Shown: positions 9,222-15,950 of the stretch, one piece after another
How the letters are laid out: each line of letters starts with the position of its first letter
Numbering within the stretch: the first letter of the stretch is position 1
Assembly: GCF_900102925.1 (NCBI RefSeq)
Contig: NZ_FNKI01000003.1
Coordinates: 62,001-126,000 of the forward strand
DNA: 64,000 bases
Source: Flagellimonas zhangzhouensis
GTDB lineage: Bacteria; Bacteroidota; Bacteroidia; Flavobacteriales; Flavobacteriaceae
Direction of reading: 5' to 3'
Translations under genes and position numbers: made by a program
Notes under the pieces: model-generated
The model's input: the letters and a program-made list of their open reading frames with translations, nothing else
Told to the model about the DNA's origin: nothing
The model's database searches: none

Positions 9222-9235
9222 GTCGGGGTGGCAGG
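9222..9235. repeat. att core between elements A and B (copy of the tRNA-Pro 3' end)
   Basis: GTCGGGGTGGCAGG, identical to 29421-29434, which is the 3' end of the tRNA-Pro gene. The next base differs (C at 9236, A at 29435). It marks the junction left by site-specific insertion of one element beside another. Confidence 0.75.
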
Positions 9236-9390
9236 CCCATCCCTTGAAACATAAATAGTTGATTTTCATTATTTTACACCGTTAACTAAGACCAGTTAAC
9301 CGAACCCTGAACCGTGTTCAAATCGGCACATTCAGAGGCAAAACTTATGGGAGTTCCACACCACTAATTTAGGCATTTTTTTATAAGCAA
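9228..9390. repeat. 164-bp direct repeat, copy 1 (left of the two-component cassette)
   Basis: Starts within the att core (GTGGCAGG) and matches 11161-11324 with about ten substitutions and one single-base gap. It ends at ATAAGCAA. It contains an internal GTTAACT/AGTTAAC inverted pair. It probably represents the conserved left end of this element family, possibly with integrase or excisionase binding sites. Confidence 0.8.
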
Positions 9391-9560
9391 TCTTTTGCTG
9401 TTTCAATGAATCATGTAGTTTGTCTGAAACATCGGGTTGCGCACTGTTATTAATAGGTAAAAGTATACAACTATGTATTTTGAACAGGTCTTTATGTAAG
9501 TAAATTCGTAACTTGTCCAGTTAGAGGTTCCCCTTATTAGATTCAATAAAACCTTTTTAT

Positions 9561-10667
9561 ATGCTTTCAGAGGATTCAGGCAAAGTACAAGTGTTCAAAT
9601 ATCTAGAAGGAATTTTCACAGAATTGGAACAGCAAAAGATTGCTTTGGACAAATCTGCAATCGTGGCCTTTACGGATATCAAGGGAAATATTACGTATGT
9701 CAATGACAAGTTCTGCGAAATATCACAATATTCACGGGAGGAACTGTTAGGCCAAAACCACCGCATCATCAACTCTGGTTACCACGAGCCCAAATTTTTC
9801 CGTAATCTGTGGAAGACAATAGCCCGTGGTAATATTTGGAGCGACGATATTAGGAACCGGGCCAAAGATGGATCTTATTACTGGGTCGCCACAACGATTG
9901 TTCCATATCTCGATGCTTCGGGCAAACCTTACCAATACGTCTCCATACGTTTTGACATTACCAAACAAAAGAATCAAGAACTGGAGTTGATGCGCAGAAA
10001 CAAACAATTGGAGGATTTCTGTTTTATAGTATCGCACAATCTACGCGCACCCCTATCCAATTTATTACTATTGACCTCAATGATCCAGGAGAGTGATGAT
10101 TCAGAAGACCAAAAAGAGTTAATAGAAAGACTTGTGAAACCGGTTCATCTTTTAAACGATACCTTCAATGAACTTGTGGAATCCCTACAGATTAGGCAGG
10201 ATACCGAAATAGAAAAGGTGAACCTTAATTTCAAAGACTGTTTGGAAAATACCATGGAAGCTTTGAACGTCGAGGTGCTGTATCCCGACATTGAGGTTCA
10301 CCATGATTTCGATGAAGTGTCGAATCTAAGGTACCCCAAGAAATACCTTGACAGCATTTTTCAAAACTTGCTCAGCAATGCCATAAAATATCAGTCTCCT
10401 AAGAGAAAATTACGGATACGAGTAAAAAGTTACCAAAAGGATGGGAGTGCCTGGCTGGAGTTTGCTGATAATGGCCTTGGAATCAACATGGATGTACATG
10501 GCCCTAAATTGTTCGGTCTTCGAAAGACCTTCCACGACAATCCAGATGCCAAGGGATTTGGGCTATTCATTACCAAATCCCAAATTGAGGCTGTCGGTGG
10601 TATGATATATGCGGAAAGTACACAAGGTAGGGGGACCACTTTTTTTATAAAATTTAATGCCAACTGA
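9561..10667 (+). CDS. PAS-domain sensor histidine kinase
   Basis: 368 residues with no membrane segment, so a cytosolic sensor. A PAS domain with a following PAC motif covers about residues 28-130 (VAFTDIKGNITYVNDKF, then IRFDITKQKNQ). The dimerization/phosphoacceptor box is FCFIVSHNLRAPLSN with His159. The ATPase domain shows the N box NLLSNAIKY (about 268-276), G1 FADNGLGI and G2 KGFGLFITKSQIEAVGG. It overlaps or is followed within 4 bp by a single-domain response regulator, so the two form an operon. Both lie in a cassette bracketed by 164-bp direct repeats. The signal is unknown; PAS domains often bind heme, flavin or small ligands. Confidence 0.88.
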   Translation: MLSEDSGKVQVFKYLEGIFTELEQQKIALDKSAIVAFTDIKGNITYVNDKFCEISQYSREELLGQNHRIINSGYHEPKFFRNLWKTIARGNIWSDDIRNRAKDGSYYWVATTIVPYLDASGKPYQYVSIRFDITKQKNQELELMRRNKQLEDFCFIVSHNLRAPLSNLLLLTSMIQESDDSEDQKELIERLVKPVHLLNDTFNELVESLQIRQDTEIEKVNLNFKDCLENTMEALNVEVLYPDIEVHHDFDEVSNLRYPKKYLDSIFQNLLSNAIKYQSPKRKLRIRVKSYQKDGSAWLEFADNGLGINMDVHGPKLFGLRKTFHDNPDAKGFGLFITKSQIEAVGGMIYAESTQGRGTTFFIKFNAN

Positions 10668-11079
10668 CCTTATGAAAACAATCGACACCCTTTATTTGAT
10701 AGATGACGATGATACCTATCAATTTATAGTCCAAAAGACCTTGAACAGTTTGAACCTGATAAATTCCATAAAGATTTTTTCCAATGGAAAAGCTGCCATT
10801 GATTTTTTGGAGGCGACACTTGATGATATTGCTAAAATTCCAGATGTGATCCTTTTGGATCTAACCATGCCCATAATGGATGGTTGGCAGTTCTTGGAGC
10901 ACTACTTGCGCTTTCGACCAAGAATCGGCAAAAAGGTGGTGATTTATGTGGTATCCTCATCAATCGACCCTCGTGATATGCAACGTGCAAAATCAATCAG
11001 CGAAGTTACGGATTACGTCGTCAAACCATTGTCCAAATCCAAACTAATCTCTATGCTCCATGAAAGTCTTAAATCCTAA
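10657..11079 (+). CDS. Single-domain response regulator (CheY-like)
   Basis: 140 residues, receiver domain only. Acidic pocket IDDDD (16-19), phosphoacceptor Asp68 in LLDLTMP, the Ser pair 100-101 in VVSSS and Lys123 in DYVVKP are all in place. There is no DNA-binding or enzymatic output domain, so it must act through protein contact or a phosphorelay. The frame opens at ATG 10657, overlapping the kinase by 11 bp. A second in-frame ATG at 10672, four bases after the kinase stop, is as likely. Small receivers paired with PAS kinases of this type are common in Bacteroidota. Confidence 0.87.
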   Translation: MPTDLMKTIDTLYLIDDDDTYQFIVQKTLNSLNLINSIKIFSNGKAAIDFLEATLDDIAKIPDVILLDLTMPIMDGWQFLEHYLRFRPRIGKKVVIYVVSSSIDPRDMQRAKSISEVTDYVVKPLSKSKLISMLHESLKS

Positions 11080-11160
11080 ATGGTATTAAAAAATTTCTGT
11101 GTAATTGGGGTGTTCAGTAACTTAAGAAATAGAAATTAAAACAGCTGATGAAAGAAAATT

Positions 11161-11324
11161 GTGGCAGGCCCATCCCTATGAATATAAATAGTTGATTTTC
11201 ATTGTTTTACACCGTTAACTGAGACCAGTTAACCGAACCCTGAACCGTGTTCAAATCGGCCCATCCAGAGGCAAAACTTATGGGAGTTTTACACCACTAA
11301 TTTAGGCATTTTTTTGATAAGCAA
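11161..11324. repeat. 164-bp direct repeat, copy 2 (right of the two-component cassette)
   Basis: About 93 percent identical to 9228-9390 by eye. It begins with the same GTGGCAGGCCCATCCC, but the bases before it (AAAATT) have lost the GTCGGG half of the att core. The 1.9-kb kinase/regulator cassette lies exactly between the two copies. Confidence 0.8.
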
Positions 11325-11375
11325 CGATTTATGGTTCAATGTATCTTATTGATATAAAATCAATTCCTTTTTACC

Positions 11376-11810
11376 ATGAAAAAGCTTGCCATATTTCTTT
11401 CATTAACTTCTTTAATTATGAATCAGTCTTGTGATAGCACGGATGAAGAAATTGACCTTCAGGGTAACAACCTTTTTGAACTCCAGTACATCAATGCGGG
11501 TATGTCGGGAAAAATCATCGAGAAGAAGGACTTGGAGTTTAACGAATTCATTGAGCTTTCTTCTGACAATCACTTTGTCAAAAGAAGGGTATACCCTGAT
11601 AGCACCAGTATTGCAACAGGCAGTTATACTTTGATTCAATCAGAAGACTCGGAGTACTATGAATTTGAGTATGAAGAAGAAAGTTATTTAATTCAAAATT
11701 GTGCAGGCTCACTCCAAGAGCAAATTTCAATTATAAGTCAGAAGGAAATATTTAATGGAGGTTACCTTCCATGTGACGGCCCAGGTTATGGATATAGATT
11801 GGTCAACTGA
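11376..11810 (+). CDS. Small secreted lipoprotein of unknown function
   Basis: 144 residues beginning MKKLAIFLSLTSLIMNQSC, a lipoprotein-type signal with the lipobox Cys at 19. The mature part is acidic, with beta-strand-like alternation and two further Cys near the C-terminus (NCAGS, LPCDG) that could pair. The size and pattern recall the lipocalin-like small lipoproteins of Flavobacteria, but I recognise no specific family. It stands alone just inside direct repeat copy 2. Confidence 0.6.
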   Translation: MKKLAIFLSLTSLIMNQSCDSTDEEIDLQGNNLFELQYINAGMSGKIIEKKDLEFNEFIELSSDNHFVKRRVYPDSTSIATGSYTLIQSEDSEYYEFEYEEESYLIQNCAGSLQEQISIISQKEIFNGGYLPCDGPGYGYRLVN

Positions 11811-12158
11811 TACCAAAACATTGCAAAAAAACTGCGTTTTATTTTATTTTATTTATCCAAGTCAGATTCTGATACTTTCAAAAAGGATTATTCAAACAAT
11901 TTTACAAAGTATTGAAAGTACTGGGCAGTATACCAGCCACACCGGGACATAGCATGGTAAAGCCCCAAATAAATGACTAAATTTATCTCATCTATGCTAA
12001 AATTTAAAGTGGCTCTGATTGGCTGCTTTTAGTGATTCTCGTTATTTATCCCATCCAGATTATCTATACTTTTTGATTTAATTATAATTCTGAGAATATT
12101 TACTTTATTGCTATTTTTAGAAATGACAGAATAATCTGAATAAATAGTTGTATTAAGT
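11811..12158. other. 348-bp gap upstream of the DRT3 module
   Basis: No gene and no strong hairpin. The composition turns very A+T-rich from here. It should contain the promoter for the reverse-transcriptase operon, but no clear -7 TAnnTTTG box was found. Confidence 0.35.
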
Positions 12159-12392
12159 ATGTTAGATCAATCATTCTCACAAGAAAACTTCAAAAAGATA
12201 TTTGAAATTGAAAATCGAAGAGGAAATTTCGAAAAGACTTTTTATTCAGATCAATTCCACAGACTCTCTGGAGAATTAAAAAAACAAAGGGCAATTATAA
12301 AAGCATTCAAAGGCAAGGGAGGGCAAGATGATGACTCTCTCGCTAAACTTATAGATGAAAAAAAAGAAATAGAAAAAGCAAAAAAAAAATGA
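12159..12392 (+). pseudogene. N-terminal part of Drt3a, separated from the rest by a frameshift
   Basis: Encodes 77 residues ending KEIEKAKKK and stops at TGA right after a run of ten A (12380-12389). Dropping one A joins it smoothly to the downstream reverse-transcriptase frame (KKNELEIILESYS...), continuing the same charged helix. The opening MLDQSFSQENFKKIFEIENRRGN looks like the start of Drt3a proteins as I remember them. So it is best read as the first sixth of that gene rather than an independent small protein. Causes could be a true mutation, transcriptional slippage that restores the frame, phase variation, or a homopolymer sequencing error. Confidence 0.7.
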
Positions 12393-12405
12393 ACTTGAAA
12401 TAATC

Positions 12406-13584
12406 TTGGAGAGCTATTCAACGAATGTTAATAGGAATGATTTTAACTTTAGTATGTCAAAAGTCTTGCACCAGCCCAGCGGTAAAGATATTTATCCTTT
12501 GGCCAAAGAACCAGCATCCTTTTTTGCGATGAAACAACTCCAATTTAATATTCACAGGACATTCGGAGTTAAACAAGCCAATAGGTACCTAATATCCAAG
12601 CAAGTTCAAAATCTACTAAAAGATAATTTCCCGAAAATTATATTAAGAACAGACGTTGCAAATTTTTACGAAAGTGTTCCACAGTTCAGGTTATTAAGAA
12701 TAATCAATAATAATCAATTATTAACTCCAAAATCAAAGAGGCTAATTAAATCATTACTATTCAGTTACAATAACTTAAGTAATCAGCAAGGAATACCTGA
12801 AAGGGATCAAGTCGGTATTCCTAGAGGAATCGGAATAAGCGCATATCTAGCCGAGTTATATATGAGAGATATTGATGAAAAAATAAATAGGCTTGATGGA
12901 ATCACTTATTATGCTAGATATGTGGATGACATAATTGTTTTATTTACCCCTAGTTGGAAACTGACAGAGCCAGATTATATCTCAAAAGTTGAAAACGTTA
13001 TTCAACAAAGTGGATTGAATATTAATAATGCAAAAACATACTGTCATGATATTCAAAAAGATCAAAGCGAAATCAACATTGAATTCCTAGGTTATATTTT
13101 CAAACTTAAAACCTCTGAATATCAAGGAACCTCAATGTCGAAAAGAAAAATTGACAAATATTTAGAGAGAATAAATAAAAGTATTGACAAGTATTTTGAA
13201 CAATTAGAATTTGCACCTAAAAAGGCATCAAAATTATTAATTCATAGATTTAATTACTTAACAAAGAATACCCGTCTACACAAACCAAAAAAGGGGTTGG
13301 TTGGAATTTATTACTCTAATAGCTTAATAGAGCAAGACTGTGGTGATCTTTTATTTCTAGATGAAGAATTGCACAAGATTGTTGATGCAAAATTACCAGT
13401 ATCACAATTTCCAAAATTGAATCAAAAATTGAAAAAATACAGTTTTAATGATGGTTTTGTAAACCGAAGCTTTTTTAACATCAACTCGAAAAAGAAAAAT
13501 ATTTCCGATTTAAGGCCAATCCGGCTTAAGGAGAACAAAAAACTGACGAACAATTTTGAAAGAGTAATCTCAATTTGGAAATAA
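12406..13584 (+). CDS. Antiviral reverse transcriptase Drt3a (DRT type 3), main part
   Basis: Reverse transcriptase of the smaller subunit type. Motif A is in IILRTDVANFYESVP, motif B in GIPRGIGISAYLAELYM, and the catalytic YVDD at Tyr172-Asp175 (YARYVDDIIVLF), followed by IEFLGYIF. The frame here can only start at TTG 12406. The natural start is probably ATG 12159, giving about 475 residues once the A-run shift is corrected. The pairing with a second, larger YVDD reverse transcriptase immediately downstream (stop and start share one base, TAATG) is the hallmark of DRT3 (UG3 plus UG8 class) antiphage systems. No integrase, maturase or RNase H domain is visible. Confidence 0.82.
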   Translation: MESYSTNVNRNDFNFSMSKVLHQPSGKDIYPLAKEPASFFAMKQLQFNIHRTFGVKQANRYLISKQVQNLLKDNFPKIILRTDVANFYESVPQFRLLRIINNNQLLTPKSKRLIKSLLFSYNNLSNQQGIPERDQVGIPRGIGISAYLAELYMRDIDEKINRLDGITYYARYVDDIIVLFTPSWKLTEPDYISKVENVIQQSGLNINNAKTYCHDIQKDQSEINIEFLGYIFKLKTSEYQGTSMSKRKIDKYLERINKSIDKYFEQLEFAPKKASKLLIHRFNYLTKNTRLHKPKKGLVGIYYSNSLIEQDCGDLLFLDEELHKIVDAKLPVSQFPKLNQKLKKYSFNDGFVNRSFFNINSKKKNISDLRPIRLKENKKLTNNFERVISIWK

Positions 13585-15815
13585 TGAGAAAAGGAAAAAA
13601 AATACCCCTAAGTTATTCTATTGAAAGAGCCGTTTTAAGTGATGTATTACCATATGAAACACCGATAATTTTTTCAAATCGTCACTTTTATGAATTCCTT
13701 GTCAAATACAAAATCAAATATTGTGCAGAGGAGAATCAATTCACTTGGATAAATTGTAAAGATGAGAATATTATAAAAGAGATCATTTCGATAATTTTTG
13801 ATGCACATGGTGTTTATGAGGCTAACAAAAAGAAGCTAAACTCAAATGAATTAAGAAAAATACCTTTTCATTATAAAATTGCTCATAAGGAAAATGATTT
13901 TAGAGATTTGGCATTACCACACCCTAAATGTCAAATTGAACTTGTTTCATTTTACGAAGAGTTTAAAGAGTTAATTCTACACTACTCTAAACAAAGCTCC
14001 TTTTCGATAAGGAGACCTGCAAGTATCGCAAAGTTTGTTTATTCAAACACTTCTGCTGGTAAAGATGGAAAAGGAGATGAAGAGGATATGATTGAAGAAT
14101 ACAACAAAGAATATAAGAGTTTGAAAACTTTTTTTACCTATGAGAAATATTCAAATGTCTACAAATTCTACGAAGATTATATCTATCATAGAGCGGAGAA
14201 AAAGTTCAATAGATTATTAAAGTTTGATTTGGCTAAATGTTTCGATAGTATTTACACACATTCATTAGCATGGACACTTTTCGACAAGCAATTTGTAAAG
14301 GATAATTTGGATAAGATTCCCAGTACTTTTCCAGGCAAATTTGACGCCTTTATTAGTGGAGCAAATTATGGAGAAACCAATGGTATTTTAATTGGCCCGG
14401 AATTCTCAAGAATATTCGCTGAATTAATTCTACAAGGTATTGACAAGAAAGTTGAATCGGATTTAAGTCGAAAGAAAAAAATACATAAAATAGATTATGA
14501 AATCTATAGATATGTGGATGATTATTTTCTTTTTTACAATGAAGAGGAAACTAAGGAAATCATACTTGAGACTTACAAAGTAAGCCTAAAAGAATATAAA
14601 ATGTCCTTCAATGACTCTAAAACAATTCCTTATGAAAAACCATTAATTACAGAAATAACAATCGCAAAAAACAAAATACTTAATCTTGTCCGTGAAAACA
14701 TTGAATTTAAAATAAGAAAAGAGAAGGATAAAGAAGATAAATCATTTCCTAACAATGTTCCAAACCAAGATGACCTTAAGCCCGAGAAAAAAATCAAGGT
14801 AGGAGATGTCAAAATTAGATGCAACTCAAACAAATTAATTACTGAGTTCAAAACCATTGTTGTTGTCTCGCATGTTTCTTATAAAGACATCATGAATTTC
14901 ACGTTAGCGGTCTTCAAAACTGTTTTAACGAGGAATATTAAAAAATATCAGAAACACAAAAGGGCAATGTTAAAAAGACAATTGAGCGGAAACCTATCTG
15001 AAAAGGAGAAAAGAAAACTTGCCAAACAAGAATCTAATTTCACTGAATACACAATTGAAATGCTCGACTTCATATTCTTTTTATATGGTGTTTCTCCAAG
15101 GGTAAATTCAACAATTAAGCTAGTAGGTATGTTGTCTATAATTATAAAAACCTTTAAAAAGAAAACTAAAGTTAAATCGGATGAGGCAAGATATTCTCTA
15201 TACTACCAATTTTTCCAAATAAATCAGGAAAAAATATTCAAGAAGATTTCTGATGAGATTATTTTGACTCTTGATCGAAATAAACTTAGGGAGCATGTAC
15301 AAATAGAGACGCTATATTTATTAATAATCCTTAAAGAATTGGGGAAAGATTATCGATTAACAGCAAATCAACTAATTAAATATCTAAATCTCGATGAGAT
15401 TTTGGATTCAGATAATAAAAGTTATGACCCAAAAAGATATAAATTTAAGAACGAAATCAACTATTTCGTTATAACAGTTTTACTTTTTTACCTTAAAGAT
15501 ATCAAGGAATATCGCGGCTTGAAAGTTGTTATAAAAGAATCTATTCGAAAAAAAATAGGGGCAATAAAAAAGGGGCAAAGGACAAAATATTCTGAATTGG
15601 TTTTATTGTTTTTTGACTTGATTGCCTGCCCGTATCTTAAAGAAAATGATAATAAGTTTAAAAAAGAAATACTAACTTGTTTTGGTGTTGATAAAGCCAA
15701 TCACCAAGAGTTTATTAATTTCGTTGAAAGACAACGATATTGGTTCACCAAGTGGGATAACTTTAACCTATTAGAAGAGTTGAATGCCAAGAGTTCATTA
15801 GAACCTTATTCTTAA
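13584..15815 (+). CDS. Antiviral reverse transcriptase Drt3b (DRT type 3)
   Basis: 743 residues from the ATG at 13584, which overlaps the Drt3a stop by one base; a TTG nine bases earlier is less likely. Motif A reads LLKFDLAKCFDSIYTHS, motif B GILIGPEFSRIFAELIL, and the catalytic YVDD is at residues 310-313 (IYRYVDDYFLFY). A long, Lys-rich, helical C-terminal region (about 400-743) has no recognisable enzyme motif and is typical of the larger UG RTs. With Drt3a it should form the DNA-synthesizing complex that blocks phage growth. In recent reports the DRT3 pair makes alternating dinucleotide-repeat DNA with the help of an ncRNA (from memory). Confidence 0.82.
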   Translation: MRKGKKIPLSYSIERAVLSDVLPYETPIIFSNRHFYEFLVKYKIKYCAEENQFTWINCKDENIIKEIISIIFDAHGVYEANKKKLNSNELRKIPFHYKIAHKENDFRDLALPHPKCQIELVSFYEEFKELILHYSKQSSFSIRRPASIAKFVYSNTSAGKDGKGDEEDMIEEYNKEYKSLKTFFTYEKYSNVYKFYEDYIYHRAEKKFNRLLKFDLAKCFDSIYTHSLAWTLFDKQFVKDNLDKIPSTFPGKFDAFISGANYGETNGILIGPEFSRIFAELILQGIDKKVESDLSRKKKIHKIDYEIYRYVDDYFLFYNEEETKEIILETYKVSLKEYKMSFNDSKTIPYEKPLITEITIAKNKILNLVRENIEFKIRKEKDKEDKSFPNNVPNQDDLKPEKKIKVGDVKIRCNSNKLITEFKTIVVVSHVSYKDIMNFTLAVFKTVLTRNIKKYQKHKRAMLKRQLSGNLSEKEKRKLAKQESNFTEYTIEMLDFIFFLYGVSPRVNSTIKLVGMLSIIIKTFKKKTKVKSDEARYSLYYQFFQINQEKIFKKISDEIILTLDRNKLREHVQIETLYLLIILKELGKDYRLTANQLIKYLNLDEILDSDNKSYDPKRYKFKNEINYFVITVLLFYLKDIKEYRGLKVVIKESIRKKIGAIKKGQRTKYSELVLLFFDLIACPYLKENDNKFKKEILTCFGVDKANHQEFINFVERQRYWFTKWDNFNLLEELNAKSSLEPYS

Positions 15816-15927
15816 AATAGGACGCACCAGATACAATTATGCAATTTTAAATTGCCACACACAAGCGTTCTAGTATGTCAGTAATTTGACAAAAACAAAG
15901 TTAGCTTATTCTGGGGCTAACTTTTTT
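15816..15927 (+). ncRNA. Candidate DRT3 non-coding RNA with ACACACA template
   Basis: The short gap after drt3b is highly structured. GGACGC (15820-15825) can pair with GCGTTC (15865-15870). Inside lies a GCAATT/AATTGC hairpin (15841-15855) followed by an exposed ACACACA (15857-15863). A small GTCA/TGAC hairpin (15877-15890) and an intrinsic terminator (15897-15927) close the unit. DRT3 systems carry an ncRNA, and as I recall one RT copies an AC-repeat in it. The exact 5' end is unknown and could lie inside drt3b. The call rests on position, folding by eye and the repeat. Confidence 0.6.
15897..15927 (+). terminator. Intrinsic terminator of the DRT3 operon/ncRNA
   Basis: Nine-bp stem AAAGTTAGC (15897-15905) with GCTAACTTT (15916-15924), loop of ten, followed by T to 15927. 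It separates the DRT3 unit from the DUF2779 gene that starts 24 bp later. Confidence 0.75.
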
Positions 15928-15950
15928 ATTTAAAGTATCTTTTGTCTAAA

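Larger units (their letters stand above)
1..9235. mobile_element. Integrative element A (right part only), inserted in tandem at tRNA-Pro
   Basis: Accessory DNA ending at a 14-bp att core (9222-9235) identical to the 3' end of the tRNA-Pro gene at 29421-29434. Its integrase gene (7754-8995) sits about 226 bp from that core and is transcribed away from it, the same layout as in element B. Cargo seen here is a heavy-metal efflux cassette and an AbiE toxin-antitoxin pair. The left end lies outside the window, so size and conjugation functions cannot be judged. That the metal genes belong to this same element is an inference from adjacency. Confidence 0.65.
8996..9560. other. att-arm region between integrase A and the histidine kinase
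   Basis: No gene. From left to right it holds probable integrase arm DNA (a repeated TTGCACACCTA-like unit near 9097-9122), a 10-bp-stem hairpin (9164-9199), the 14-bp att core (9222-9235) and the first copy of a 164-bp direct repeat (9228-9390). Positions 9391-9560 should hold the histidine kinase promoter. The block 9130-9235 resembles 29309-29434 next to the second integrase. Confidence 0.6.

Noticed and set aside
9222..9235. A second tRNA-Pro gene
   Set aside because: Only the 3' end matches; the rest of the tRNA is absent, so it is an att core.
12159..12392. An independent 77-residue accessory protein of the DRT3 operon
   Set aside because: It ends in a homopolymer, and removing one A makes a smooth join to the reverse-transcriptase frame with the same helix character.
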